DNA of 64,000 nt from Phyllostachys edulis (GCA_036346405.1 CM070546.1:97814288-97878287), one strand, 5' to 3'. Positions 48,196-59,369 are shown, counted from the first letter of the stretch. A program made the numbers and translations. Notes: generated from the sequence alone by a model not told the origin.

Positions 48196-49607
48196 TTCTA
48201 TTTTTTTATAAGTAGTAGAGTTATATGTAGGGATGATAATCATCTTCGATGGCGGATGATCCTTTTTATAAAACAAGGAATAATTTTGGAGCATGAGACG
48301 AAGAGACACATCAGGGAGCCGAAGCGGCATTGATGCGACGAAGAGATGCATCGGCGATGAAGAAATTGATCATCGGGCTTCATCTGGGAGCTGTAGCGAT
48401 ATTCTCACAGACGGTTATGACAAAAAAACCATCTGTTATATGTAGTAATATCACAGACAGTTATTGTTAAGAACCGTTTGTGTTTCACAGGCGGTTGTTT
48501 GTTGAAAACCGTCTATGATATGTAGAATTATCAAAGACGGTTATTGTTAATAACCATCTGTGATACTTCACAGACAGTTTTAGTTATGAACCGTCTGTGA
48601 TATTACATCTTCACAGACGGTTTTTAGCGCAACCAGTAACACAGACGGTCACTAAACCAAAACTGCCTGTGGTAGCATGTAATACAGACGGTTTTGGTCA
48701 ACCGTCTGTGATGAGGCGTCCAGTATTAGCCTTTTTGTGGTAGTGTTAATCTGACGGGTGGGTCCCCCTGGACATAGAGTTGGTTCATGTGGACTAGGTT
48801 TATGGAGATTGGATATGAGTTTTGGGCTCAGATTGACACATCTACGCACATGTGGCGCTGACACAATGCCACGAGGGTAAAGAAGCTGAGGTGGACGCAC
48901 ACGGGGGTTCCACGGCGGCCAGGCTCCGGTGAGCATAGGTCTCGGCGACTGGAGGCTCCCCAGCGATGACGGAGAGGCGCGCTAGGAAGAGGATGCGATA
49001 AGGAACTCGATGATGCGGTCCGTTGTCACCAAGGATGAGCACGGTGACGGTGGCGGCGGATTGAGTAGCGGAGCGGCTCAGTTGAATGGCGGCGAGGCGA
49101 TGCGGGGTCGCAGAGGGGAACTTGGGGTAAACAAAGTTTGACCAGAGCGGCGGTAAGGCAGTAATGACCAGAGAGGATAAAGATAACCCGCAACAGCACT
49201 TCGGCGGCAAAGGAACAAAGAGAAGGTAGGGGATTGAATGAGATTAACCCAAAGCACGTGATGACGCACTCAAAAGTACGGGGAGTTCACTGGAGTTGTG
49301 GATCAGTCAAAGGCGGTGGCGGTCGTTTTTTGGATGAACACGAAAACGGTGATTAGAAGATGCCCAGCCGAAAAGGTTGAAAGCACAGCGTATTTCTCGA
49401 GCCGAAAAGGTTGAAAGCACGGCGTATTTCTCGATGAGACGATCGGCTTGGGCCGAGATGGTCTGACGGTGAAGAATTTCGTCGGTGAAGGCTTCAGTGG
49501 CTGGCTCGGTTCTTCGGTGATTGTAGTGCGACGAAGACGAGTTAGGGTCGGTGCCTTAGGGTTATGGAAGAGGAGAATGGGGCGGAGGATTTGACATAGT
49601 TGGGGTC

Positions 49608-49617
49608 CCTTTTATAG
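49608..49617 (-). promoter_or_regulatory. TATA box in the 3' LTR of element C
   Basis: The minus strand reads CTATAAAAGGG. The matching place in the 5' LTR (near 56404-56413) reads CTATCAAAGGG, so the copy that would drive the element is altered. Confidence 0.55.
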
Positions 49618-50254
49618 CGCCGGATGAGGAAGTCCGAGAAGGGCACGACGCAACCATGGCGTGTTCAACAGGGACTCGAGAGTCCAGCTGGGGGACGAAA
49701 GAAGAAGAAGCGCATGTGGCACTGGGTAGTGAATAAGGAAAATGGAAAAAAAAGGCTGGCTCGGCTTGGGCTTTTGGTGAGCGAAAGGATAGTAGAGGTG
49801 CGGCTCGGGCGACTGGGCGTGTGCAAAGAGAAAAGGGAGCAGTGGGCCAAGCTGGACTTCACGTGCATGCACAGAAAGGAAAAGGCATGCCGTGGAGACG
49901 GGCCAGAACAAGGTGGAGGTGGGTCAAGGTGGAAAATAGAAACGGGCCAAAGAAAGGAAATGAGCCCAAGACAATCTGAGACTTTAAATTAGTTTTTGTT
50001 TTCAGAAAATAGCAGAAAATCCAAATAGCGAATAGAAAATAGCAAATGCACTCGAAAAAACTCTAGAAAATATATCCAAGCACATAGAATCCAAATAAAA
50101 ATAATTTTGATAATAGTTGATGTTGACATTAATCCTATTAAATTGTTTTTGAACTATAAAAATTCCAATTAAGCTTTAACTTTAACAACAAATTCAAATG
50201 GTTATTATTCTTTTTGAAACTTCAAAACAAACCATATTTTTGGGATGTTACAAA

Positions 50255-50268
50255 CCTCTCCCCCTTAA
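50255..50268 (-). other. Polypurine tract of element C
   Basis: The minus strand reads TTTAAGGGGGAGAGG immediately before the 3' LTR start TGTAACATCCC, with two bases between. This is the usual arrangement for second-strand priming. Confidence 0.75.
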
Positions 50269-50337
50269 AGGAATCTCGTCCCTGAGATTCAGGCTGACTA
50301 AAGAATAGGTTTTGACACGGGTCTAACTTAAAGACTT

Positions 50338-52976
50338 ACCAGAAATGATGTTCTGAACTAGTTGAACTTCTTCTACAATAACGTGATTCAGCCTTCCTGT
50401 TGTAGTAGTTGATGGAGTCCTGGTAGCTTGATTTGGCGTCTGAGGCATTCCTCACTACTACAAAACAGGCTATAGTAGACGCCCCATCACGCATTTGGTT
50501 CCTTTGGAACCGCTCGCGGTTGGGTATGTCCCACATCCGGGTGGCGCGAAGCCTATCACAGGCGTATTTTTAGAACCGTCAGCGATAGTCATATATCACG
50601 AGCGGTTTGTAAATAGAACTGTCAGGAATTATCACTGACGGTTCTATTCACAAACCGTGCGTGATAATCCCAATCACGCGGTTCTAGTAGAGAACCGTCG
50701 TATGTATCACTGAGCGGTTCTAATTAGAACCATCTGTGATATCCTTCGCCGCAAGACCGCCATCGCCACTCATCGCCGCGACCGCCATCGCCAAGATTAT
50801 CATAGACGGTTTGTAATTAGAACCGTGCAGGAATGATCACGAGAGCGGTTCTATTAAAAACCATCTCGTGATAGGGCGTATCCGCAGCGGTTCTTAACAA
50901 GAACCGTCTCTCGATTGTTAGGCGGAAACAAAAATTTGAACATAATGGGTGGGTGCAAAACTCGCTTTATATAACCTCCATCTCCTCCTCTGCGGTCTCT
51001 CCTCCTCACAGCTCATACCTCCATCTCCTCCTCTGCCATTTCTCCTCCTCACACCTTGCGCCCGGCCTCGCCGAGCTTGTCGCCTGCCTCCTCCAACTCG
51101 CCTGACCTCGTCGTCACTGGCCTCCCACGACCTCGTGCGCCTTGGCCTCCTCCACTGTCGCCTCGACCTCCCACGACCTCACTCTCTACTCCCCCCTTTG
51201 CTTTGTGATGTGGATTCTTGAGTTGATGCTCTTGTGATGTGGGTGATGCTCTTGTGATGTGTGTAGTTCATGTTGAGTTATTTGGTTTGGGCAAAAATAT
51301 AGATAGTAGATCGCGCACTGCTCGGTAAAATCATCATAACTTTTGCATACGAACTCCGATTACGGCGTTCTTTGGCTCGTTGGAAAGCTAACGAAAAGCT
51401 CAATCCGAAAATCCATAAGTCAAGGTCAAATTCTCTTCGTGAGGTCTCAAAAAAGTGAAAACCCCAAAAAAGGTCGTTTAGGGCCTCTAAACGACCTCCA
51501 AAGTTTTAGCGGCCGTTTTTGGTTTTTTTTGCCCCAGAAAAGGCTATCATAGACGGTTTTAAACAAGAACCGCTCAGGAAAACTCATCACGAGCGGTTCG
51601 AACAAGAACCGCTCGTGAAAATAGCCTTCACAGATGGTTTTTGATGAAAACCGCTGCGTGATAATAGCCTTCACAGAGCGGTTTCAACAAAAACCGTCTG
51701 TGATAGTGCGTATCACTGACGGTTTTGAACCGCTCAGGATAACCGCCATATCACATCCAATAAATATAGACGGTTCGAAACAAATGCGTGATGACGGTTC
51801 CGAACCGTCTGTGATGAGGCTTCCTGTAGTAGTGCCTCTTCCTACTCCTAGCAAACAAGTCCTGGTTGGTGTAGCTCCCAAATTGAAAGGAATTGGTGTC
51901 GGCCCTTGCTTCTGTGGACACTTGTTAGCATAATGACCTGTCTCATGTCAGTTGAAACAAGTAACTCCTGCAGCATGATGGTTGGTCCACTGAGGTTGAT
52001 GATTGTTGTTGTTATTGACATTGGAAATTCTTGAGTTTCCTGCATGAGACGTTGGTGCAGGGGTTCTAAATCTAGCAGACGAATTATTGGAACGAAAAGG
52101 CTGCTGAGCATTGGTTTTGGTTCTTTGTAGCTGATTTTGATGAACTCTATGTTGTATCATATTCCTTTTGCGAGATTTGTCCAACTCACAACAAGAATCT
52201 TCTATAAGTATGGCTTTATCCACCATATGCTGAAAATCCACATAGTCATTTCCATCAACTTGTACTTTCAAGCTGGGATTAAGTCCACACTTGAATCGCT
52301 TCTGACATGCATCATCTATAGCAATATCTTCTGGAGCATAGCGAGAAAATTGAGTGAACTTGTTGAGATATTCACCCAAAGACATGTTTTCTTGCTGTAG
52401 TTCACAAAATTCATTCTTCTTCATTTCCACAATACCATCTGGAACGTGCGCTTGACGAAAAGCTGTTGAAAATTCCTCCCAAGTGATGGCTTGTGAATTC
52501 TCATGAGCTGCGGTGTAGTTCTCCCACCATTCTGCGGCTGTACCTTCCAACTGATGTGAAGCATAAAGAACTTTCTCATGATCATTGCATTGAGTAATGG
52601 CGAGCTTTTTCTCAACTGAATGAAGCCAATCTTCTGCGTCCAAAAGTTTTGATGAATGAGAAAACGTAGGCGGACGAGTCCTCATGTACTCTGATAACTT
52701 AGAATGGTGATGAGCAGGTGGCAGAATAGCTGTGGCTTGGTTATTCTGGTTATTTTGATTCAACAGGTTGACTATTGCAGCGGTGGTCTGACTTTGCTAA
52801 GTCATCATACAATTTATGTTTTGCATCATTGCACTCATGAATTGGGTCTGAGCTGCTAGAAGTTGTGCCATGCTTGGATCTGCGGCTCCATGTAGTGGCG
52901 ACTGGCCACTAGCATTGACATTGGTGTTGGCATCATTTGACTGAGTACGGCTTGACGTGTTGCGAGTGTCAACCAT
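50338..52976 (-). pseudogene. Gag of element C, interrupted by a CACTA insertion
   Basis: The ATG at 52976 gives MVDTRNTSSRTQSNDAN. A TAG lies near 52798, then 51948-52763 is open and contains the retrotransposon gag domain (LDAEDWLHSVEKKLAIT, then GTAAEWWENY). The CCHC zinc knuckle follows as CFN*HETGHYANKC: the second cysteine codon is a TGA stop. The CACTA at 50453-51834 interrupts the tail. Beyond it the frame resumes (NASDAKSSYQDSINYYNRKA) and ends at a TAG near 50338, close to the purine tract. Gag would form the particle. No pol sequence follows. Confidence 0.85.
50453..51834. mobile_element. Second short CACTA element, nested in the gag region of C
   Basis: The ends are CACTACTACAAAACAGGC and GCTTCCTGTAGTAGTG. 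The 3 bp duplication CCT is present on both sides (50450-50452 and 51835-51837). Subterminal ACGGTT motifs fill both ends (50490-50940 and 51540-51830). The middle has a TATA-like TTATATAACC at 50968, a CT-rich leader and a short GC-rich frame from about 51060. It does not share its interior with D. No transposase is present. Confidence 0.9.
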
Positions 52977-53593
52977 CTACAGTTATTATCCATAGGTTTA
53001 GTAGGTAAGATAGAAAAGCAACATAGGTGAGAGGGAATAGCACTATAGACGAGATAGAACAGAATAGAGAAGATAGAGACAACTTAATTAGGAAAAACAG
53101 ATTATACCCAAAGGCAAAAGACAAAGAAGATATAGCTAACACGCTATGAAAGCACAAATAACTCTTCAAATTAAAGCCTTAGTGTGACTGCAACAACGAT
53201 ATAAAAACGCTACTAAATACTCTAATAGGACACTCCCAATCTGAACTAGGGAACGAAGATTCTTCAAACTCAATTGGAACGAAGCGACGAAGATACTTCT
53301 GACGATTGTTGATGATTTGACTTCTTTCTTTCGGACTAGGGAAATTAATGAGGCGACGAAGTCAATTTAAAATTATAAAACAAAATTCAGTAAAGATAAG
53401 GAACAAGATTTCTAGAACAAGATGAGAAAAGAATAGAATACGATAAGAATAGAATAGACCGAGAAGAGAAAAGAATAGAATAGATGAGAAAGGAATAACC
53501 ACTTAAGTCAGATTAAGTTGGTTTGATTTAGAAAATAAATTTTGAAGCTTTTAGCTAAAACAACCATGCTAACTACGGTTGCATTCTACAATC
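52977..53593 (-). other. Untranslated leader of element C
   Basis: This purine-rich stretch lies between the primer site and the gag ATG. I see no ORF of note, which is usual for a retrotransposon leader. Confidence 0.6.
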
Positions 53594-53611
53594 GATATGG
53601 CTCTGATACCA
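53594..53611 (-). other. Primer binding site of element C (initiator tRNA-Met)
   Basis: The minus strand reads TGGTATCAGAGCCATATC. The first 12 bases are the standard complement of the plant initiator tRNA-Met 3' end. It lies a few bases inside the 5' LTR. Confidence 0.92.
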
Positions 53612-53615
53612 CCTG

Positions 53616-56600
53616 TGTCGAGACCCAAAAATACGATTCAGAAAACCTCTGTGTCTTCTAAACTAGTCTCAAATTAGTAGCTAGCTCATACAGGAAATGG
53701 TGATGAAATACCATCCATTTATTCGATTTAACTAAAAAGATCTCAGAGTAACAAATAATAATTAACTGGACCTTATGGTCAACTGTTACTTAACTTGCCA
53801 CGTAGGGCTAAAGAAACAAATAAACTTTTGCAGCGGAACGAAACTCTTGAAATGGCCAATCAACATGCCCACAAGCAATCGAGTGGAGAACGCATCCTAA
53901 TCTGCGAAACCTTCATGGTACTCCTGGGCAAAGAACTCTTGAGCGGCTTGATTTTCTTCAACTGATCAATAATGGCACAAAGCCGTGAGTACATAAAGCA
54001 CTGAGAAAACTGTAGGGAAATGTATGCAAATAGTATTCATGCACGGTCTGATAAAGGTTAGCTATACGGTTCTTTTGCAGAAAGCAGCATTGACAACTAT
54101 CATAAATATATTGAAATGCGTAGTTAAAAATAATAAAAAATAATTAAACAATTTCTTTGAAACAACTAGTGAACTTCCCATTCACTTCCCAACCTAACCA
54201 ATGATAAGTGAATCCCCAATTCACCAATCGACACAAACCACCAAGTGAATTACCCGTTCACCAAACGAACATTATATTCATCAAGTCAACTTCCCATTCA
54301 CACTCCGACTCATTTTATAAGAAACTCTATCTCTCGTGTGAAATCCCTGGACATGTTCATAACCGAGGACATGGCTATTCGAATAGATCAATTAACACTC
54401 TATAGAGGTTGTACACTTTACCCACAAGATGCAATCAACTGGATCAGAGTTGACCACAACAAAACTTTTCAGAAATTTTATCTCAACAATTGACTCTCCT
54501 GCAGTGCATCTGACCCTCCCAAAACCTCATCAGGGGTTGGCGACAACGTTGGACAGGGATGCGGTGAACCATCCCGCAATGTGACCTTAGAAAAGGATAC
54601 ACACCTCCACGCATATACTACCTGAGTAGTCAGATGCCAAAACTCAACAACCTACTAGGTTAGGCCTATCCCATTAGGAATGTGGTTGTACAAAAAGGCC
54701 CAGTTCAATGGTGCACAAGATTAAGTCCTTGATAAGTTACTCAGGCAAGTCCACCACAAGCCCACAACGTGTTGAAACACCCCCACTATCCACCAACACT
54801 CACTCGAGCGAAAACCATTTTGTTTAATCAGGACCAATGACACACCCTATCATGGTACACAAATTTTAATAGCAGCAGTGGCTAACCACCACGATTCCAT
54901 ATTTCATTAAGTCAAGATTAATCATTATGACACATGTGATAACGAACCATCGTAACTAAGCTGAACTAAGCATCTGTACGATACCCATGTTGGTGATACA
55001 AATATGTCCAACTAAAATTATCCTTGCTAGGGTGACAAATGATTCATGGCAATCAAATAATCAATGGAGGCACAATGACGACAAGTAATAACTAATCCCA
55101 AAACAATTTGTATAAAGATAGCATGCAATTGTATAAAATAATATACTTTTGAAATCATAGGTTCAATATGATCAAAGAACTATGACTTACCTTGGAAAAA
55201 TCCTGGGATTGATCTTGATCTTGGTGCACTCCTCCTTGCTCAAAACTTCCCAAAGTATCAACGTCTACTCGCAAACAAGCAAATAACACAAATAAATAAA
55301 TAACATAGACAAAACAAACTCTAAAAATTAAATAAAAATCTTGGATAAATAGATCTTGAATTTAGATGAATTTAGGAATTTGAATAGACTCAATCGGAGT
55401 TCGGATGCAAAAGATATGGGCTCTGGAAGATTGAAATCACATGAAATAATGAAAATCATAATTTCATGAATTTACTGAATTATTTCTTTGAAGGAAAAGG
55501 GAATATGACGTCAGCTGACATCAGCAAAGGATTTTTCAGCCGAAACAAATAAAGGGAATTAATCTAACGGGTGGGTCCCACTGGACATAGAGTTGGTTCA
55601 TGTGGACGTGGTTTACGGAGATTGGATCTGAGTTTTGGGCTCGGGTTGACACAGATGTGCACATGTGGCGCTGACACAATGCAACGAGAGCAAAGCAGCT
55701 GAGGTGGATGCACATGGGGATTCCACGGTGGCCACGCTCCGACGAGCATAGGTCTCGGCGACTGGAGGATCTCCGGCGACGACAGAGCTGCGCGCTAGGA
55801 AGAGGATGCAACAAGGAACTCGATGATGCGGTCCGTTGTCACGAAGGATGACCACGGCGATGGTGGCGGCGGATTGAGCGGTAGAGCGGCTCAGTTGAAC
55901 AGCAGCGAGGCGATGCGGGGTCACAGAGGGGACCTCGGGGTAAACAAAGGTTAACCAGAGTGGCGGCAAGGCAGTGATGACCGGAGAGGAGAAAGATGAC
56001 CCGCGACGACACTTCGGCGGCAAAGGAGCAAAGAGAAGGTAGGGGATTGAATGAGATTAGCTCGAAGCATGTGATGACGCACTCAAAAGGGCGGGGAGCT
56101 CAGCTTAGTTGTGGATCAGTCAAAGGCGGCAGCGGTCCTTTTTCGAACGAACATGAAAACGGGGATTAGAAGATGTCTGGAAGAAAAGGGTGAAAGCACG
56201 GCGTATTTCTCGATGAGACGATCACAACGGCGGTGGCGGCTTGGGCCGAGATGGTCCGACGGTGAAGAATTTCTTCGGTGAAGGCTTCGGTGGTCGGCTC
56301 GATTCTTCGGTGATTGCAGCGCGACGAAGACGAGTTAGGGCCGGCGCCTTAGGGTTATGGAAGAGGAGGATGGGGCGGCGAAGGATTTAACACAGTTGGG
56401 GTCCCTTTGATAGCGCCGGATAAGGAAGTCCAAGAAAGGCACGTTGTAGCCATGGCGTGTTCAACAAGGACTCGAGAGTCCAGTTGGGGGACAAAAGAAG
56501 AAGAAGCACATGTGGCACTAGCAGCAGGGCCACCGGGCAGTGAACAAAGAAAATGGAAGGGCTTGGTCTTTTGGCGATCGCAAGGAAAGCATAGGTGTGA

Positions 56601-57063
56601 CTCGAGCGGCTGAAATTTGGTTCACGCGTCTTATAAAGAAGAAAAGGGAGCGGCGGGCCAAGCTGGACTTCACGTGCACGCACTGAAAGGAAAAGGTGGG
56701 CCGTGGTGATGGGCCAGAACAAGGTGGTGGTGGGTCAAGGTGGAAAATAGAAACAGGTCAAAGAAAGGAAATGAGCCCAAGACAATCTGAGACTTTAAAT
56801 TAGTTTTTCTTTTTAGAATATAGCAGAAAATCCAAATAGCGAATACAAAATAGCAAATGAACTCGAAAAAAATCTAGAAAATATATCCAAACACGTAGAA
56901 TCCAAATAAAAATAATTTTGATAATAGTTGATGTTGACATTAATCATATTAAATTATTTTTGAACTCTAAAAATTCCAATTAAGCTTTAACTTTAACAAC
57001 AAATTCAAATGGTTATTTTTCTTTTTGAAACTTCAAAACAAACCAAATTTTTGGGATGTTACA
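53616..57063 (-). repeat. 5' LTR of element C
   Basis: This 3448 bp block matches 44724-50252 minus the nested CACTA. It begins TGTCGAGACCC on the plus strand and ends GGGATGTTACA. ORFs in its GC-rich middle (55536-56023, 56387-56722) recur in the other LTR and look like chance frames. The right flank gagac completes the target duplication. Confidence 0.92.
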
Positions 57064-57318
57064 GAGACGGCCAAGAGGACCAACTGGGGGTGCAAGCGGT
57101 GCTGAAGGCTTACTGCGGACGTGGTCCAGGCGACGATGTGGAAGATGGCTGGGCCGCTGGGCCAGGTGTGGGTGCTATCGGAGGACAGCCACCAGTGCAC
57201 GAGCACCGGCTGCGGCGTGATGGAAGGGTGGGACGACTACGTCATCTTTTGCAGTGATGACTGTAGGATTAGGCATGAGTACGCTAAGTTCTTTGCACAG
57301 GTGTTGAACTACTTGTAA
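57064..57318 (+). pseudogene. F-box protein (At2g35280-like) gene fragment, 3' part
   Basis: This continues exon 2 from 44723 after element C. A TGA follows CKRC near 57105. A frame from 57121 then gives SEDSHQCTSTGCGVMEGW and FCSDDCRIRHEYAKFFAQVL, the cysteine-rich C-terminus typical of this plant F-box family. The gene ends at TAA 57316-57318. Duplication of gagac at the break shows that the two halves were once contiguous. Confidence 0.75.
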
Positions 57319-57394
57319 ATTTAGCTTTTTTTTAGTGATACTCTTGATGCTAGCAACCGAAAAATAGAACATTTTTTAGATATTGAAGGAACTA

Positions 57395-57535
57395 TCACAT
57401 GCAGTTTAGTGGAACAAGCCGTCTGTGATATAATAATTATCACATACGGTTATTAAAAATAACCGTCTGTGATATGTACTTATCACAGACAGTTTGTGAT
57501 TGGAACCGTCTGTGATATGACCAAAGTCTATTTGC
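57395..57535. repeat. Internal CACTA motif cluster right of the F-box fragment
   Basis: It contains four or more copies of CACAGACGGTT / ACCGTCTGTGATA, in the same style as 43655-43835. Confidence 0.8.
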
Positions 57536-57665
57536 ATACTACTACAGGAAACCAGCTACTTTAGAAATATGCCCTAAATTATAACAATGATACACACACA
57601 ATCTTCTCTAGCCACTTGATATGGTCTAGAATGCGCTCCATCTTCAACTTTAGCATGTTTAGCCT

Positions 57666-58035
57666 CTACTCTAGCACAACTTCCATTCTCTGCTCCAACC
57701 CAGAATCCATCATTTGCCCTGTATTGCTGCACTCCCTTGCTCTATCCATGGTGTCTGCCCACTGGAAATATTGACATCCTCCAGCCTACAGAACCGTACA
57801 AATGCCAAAACAGCACACACATTTCATAGCTACTAGAGAAACATCAAAACCGCAAGAAATCAAACTTAAGTTTACTTACTGAGAAATAAGGACATTTGTA
57901 AAACACCCGACCAATATTTCCCTCGGTGTTGGTGTAGAACACATTTGCTTGCACACGACAGTTAGGGCAATCCACTCACCTAGCAGTGGCTAGCGCTAGG
58001 CCCCTCCGATTCGATGAGCTCAACGCCTCAGACAT
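57666..58035 (-). pseudogene. GRF-type zinc-finger gene fragment with an intron, in CACTA E
   Basis: Exon 1 (58035-57880) begins MSEALSSSNRRG and encodes CPNCRVQANVFYTNTEG and GRVFYKCPYFS. After a GTAAGT...GTAG intron (57879-57786), exon 2 (57785-57666) gives GGCQYFQWADTMDRAR and ends at TAG. The C-x2-C...C...C...W pattern is the GRF zinc finger, usually a nucleic-acid binding domain in plant proteins. An in-frame TGA separates TAR from VDCPNC in exon 1. The intron is kept, so capture was from genomic DNA. CACTA motif clusters lie on both sides. Confidence 0.68.
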
Positions 58036-58154
58036 ATGGCCCTTACTCAAGAGGAGGAGATGAGGTGAGACCAGAAGGAGAAAGAGCTGAGCTCAACTAC
58101 TAGAAGAAGATGAGAAAGCTCAGGATTGGCCCTACTTATGCTGGTGTATGGACA

Positions 58155-58370
58155 TTTTTTGGCTATAGAGCTATCTGGCGGTTTAGTGGAATAAACTGCG
58201 TGATATGTATCACTGACGGTTATAAACTTCTACGATGCATGATATATAATTATCCTGAGCGGCTATTAACAAGAACCGTATGTGATGTTTATTTATCACA
58301 GACGGTTTTTAATTAGAACCATCTCTGATGTGTATCACAGACAGTTATTAACAAGAACCGTCTCTGATAA
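58155..58370. repeat. Internal CACTA motif cluster
   Basis: Copies of TCACAGACGGTT, AAGAACCGT and variants run up to the start of the hairpin at 58375. Confidence 0.8.
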
Positions 58371-58374
58371 GCAT

Positions 58375-58805
58375 GGCTGCTTTGAAGAAGACGACGAGTA
58401 TGCCTAAGAAAGCAACCAAGCCCACCATGAAGCATGATTTTTTTTCGGGGGATCGTCCACGCAGCATGAGGAGGATGAGACAACAGCCACAGCCAACCTC
58501 ATCGAACCTGACACACTCTCCTGGCGGCCATGCTTCTTGAACTCATAGGGGCTGCTCATACCGACCAACCAGAGAATGCTGATGAAGTAAGAGCGTTCCA
58601 AGCCGAAATACAATCACGGTATGACCAGCCCCTGTAAGTTCAAGAAGCATGGCTGCCAGGAGAGTGTGTCAAGTTCAATGAAGTAGGTCGTGGCTACCGT
58701 CTCATCACCTCATGCTGCATGGACGACAATTGAAAAAAAATCATGCTTCGTGGTGGGCTTGGTTGCTTTCTTAGCCATACTCGCCATCTTCTTCAAAGTA
58801 GCTGC
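58375..58805. repeat. Large inverted repeat (two 180 bp arms, 71 bp loop)
   Basis: 58375-58554 and 58626-58805 are reverse complements with a modest number of mismatches. Shared words include aagaaagcaaccaagcccac and gacacactctcctggc. A transcript through it would fold into a long hairpin. It lies between CACTA motif clusters upstream of the transposase. A short related piece occurs in CACTA D near 32860-32925. Confidence 0.85.
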
Positions 58806-58989
58806 ATCGAAGACAAAGGAATACAGATCACCAAGAACAAATAGAAATATAAGCACACTTAAAAATCTATGGAATTTCTTTCACCAAACGCACCCCAGAG
58901 CCGACCGCCTTCTTCAAAGCAGTCGCATATATATCAGAGACATTTCTCACTAAAGATAGATCTAGATCTGAGGGGACGACCAGATATTT

Positions 58990-59340
58990 AATGGCGCATA
59001 TCACAGACGGTTATTGTTAAGAACCGTCTATGATACGTATTACATACGGTTTTGAATAAATATTGTCTGTGATAATTCAAAGACCGTCGGTGAGGTCTGC
59101 GAATGTCACAGACAGTTCTTGTTAAGAACCGTCTGAGATACATATCACAGACGGTTCTGAACTAGAATGGTTTGTGAGGGTTCTTAACAAGAACCGTGTG
59201 AGGCCTACGATTATCACAGACGGTTCTTAACAAGAACCGTCTATGAGGCCTACGATTATCATAGACAGTGGTTATTTAATACCGTCTGTGATATGTATCA
59301 CAGACGGTTTTTTTAGAACGGACTGTGATATGCACAATTA
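58990..59340. repeat. CACTA motif cluster upstream of the transposase
   Basis: About a dozen copies of CACAGACGGTT and AAGAACCGTCTGTGA-type motifs alternate in direction, many as close inverted pairs. Confidence 0.85.
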
Positions 59341-59369
59341 AATATCTTATCGTCCTGACTCTAGACAGA

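Larger units (their letters stand above)
46525..48745 (-). mobile_element. Short non-autonomous CACTA element, nested in the 3' LTR of C
   Basis: The ends are CACTACTACAGAAAAGG and CCTTTTTGTGGTAGTG, with the 3 bp duplication TTA on both sides (46522-46524 and 48746-48748). The empty site in the other LTR (near 55558) reads gggaattaatct without interruption. Both ends and most of the interior match CACTA D in reverse orientation, but the phytepsin-NET region and the solo LTR are absent. It carries one copy of the unknown CACTA ORF and no transposase. Confidence 0.93.
44724..50252 (-). repeat. 3' LTR of element C, containing a nested CACTA element
   Basis: Without the CACTA insertion (46525-48745 plus one TTA) the LTR is about 3305 bp, against 3448 bp for the 5' LTR. 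The 143 bp difference is accounted for by a block present at about 54797-54950 of the 5' LTR and missing here near 45905. The rest aligns closely. Confidence 0.9.
44724..57063 (-). mobile_element. LTR retrotransposon C (Ty3/gypsy, Tekay/Del-like), gag only, with perfect 5 bp duplication
   Basis: LTRs at 44724-50252 (including a nested CACTA) and 53616-57063 flank a minus-strand internal region. The 5 bp gagac occurs on both sides (44719-44723 and 57064-57068). The primer site matches initiator tRNA-Met and a purine tract precedes the 3' LTR. Only gag is recognisable; no protease, RT, RNase H or integrase was found, so it depended on another element. The lineage is inferred from long LTRs, primer site and gag type. 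It inserted into the F-box fragment. Confidence 0.9.

Noticed and set aside
48652..49269. Proline/serine-rich minus-strand ORFs (and the matching 55536-56023 set)
   Set aside because: They lie in the GC-rich middle of both LTRs of element C in several overlapping frames and lack any domain.
49612..49992. ORFs around 49612-49992 and 56387-56722
   Set aside because: They are inside the LTR promoter region of element C; frames differ between the two LTRs, so there is no conserved coding.
57537..57556. catactactacagg as a CACTA left end
   Set aside because: It differs from CACTACTAC at its first bases, lacks following subterminal repeats, and no partner end was found.
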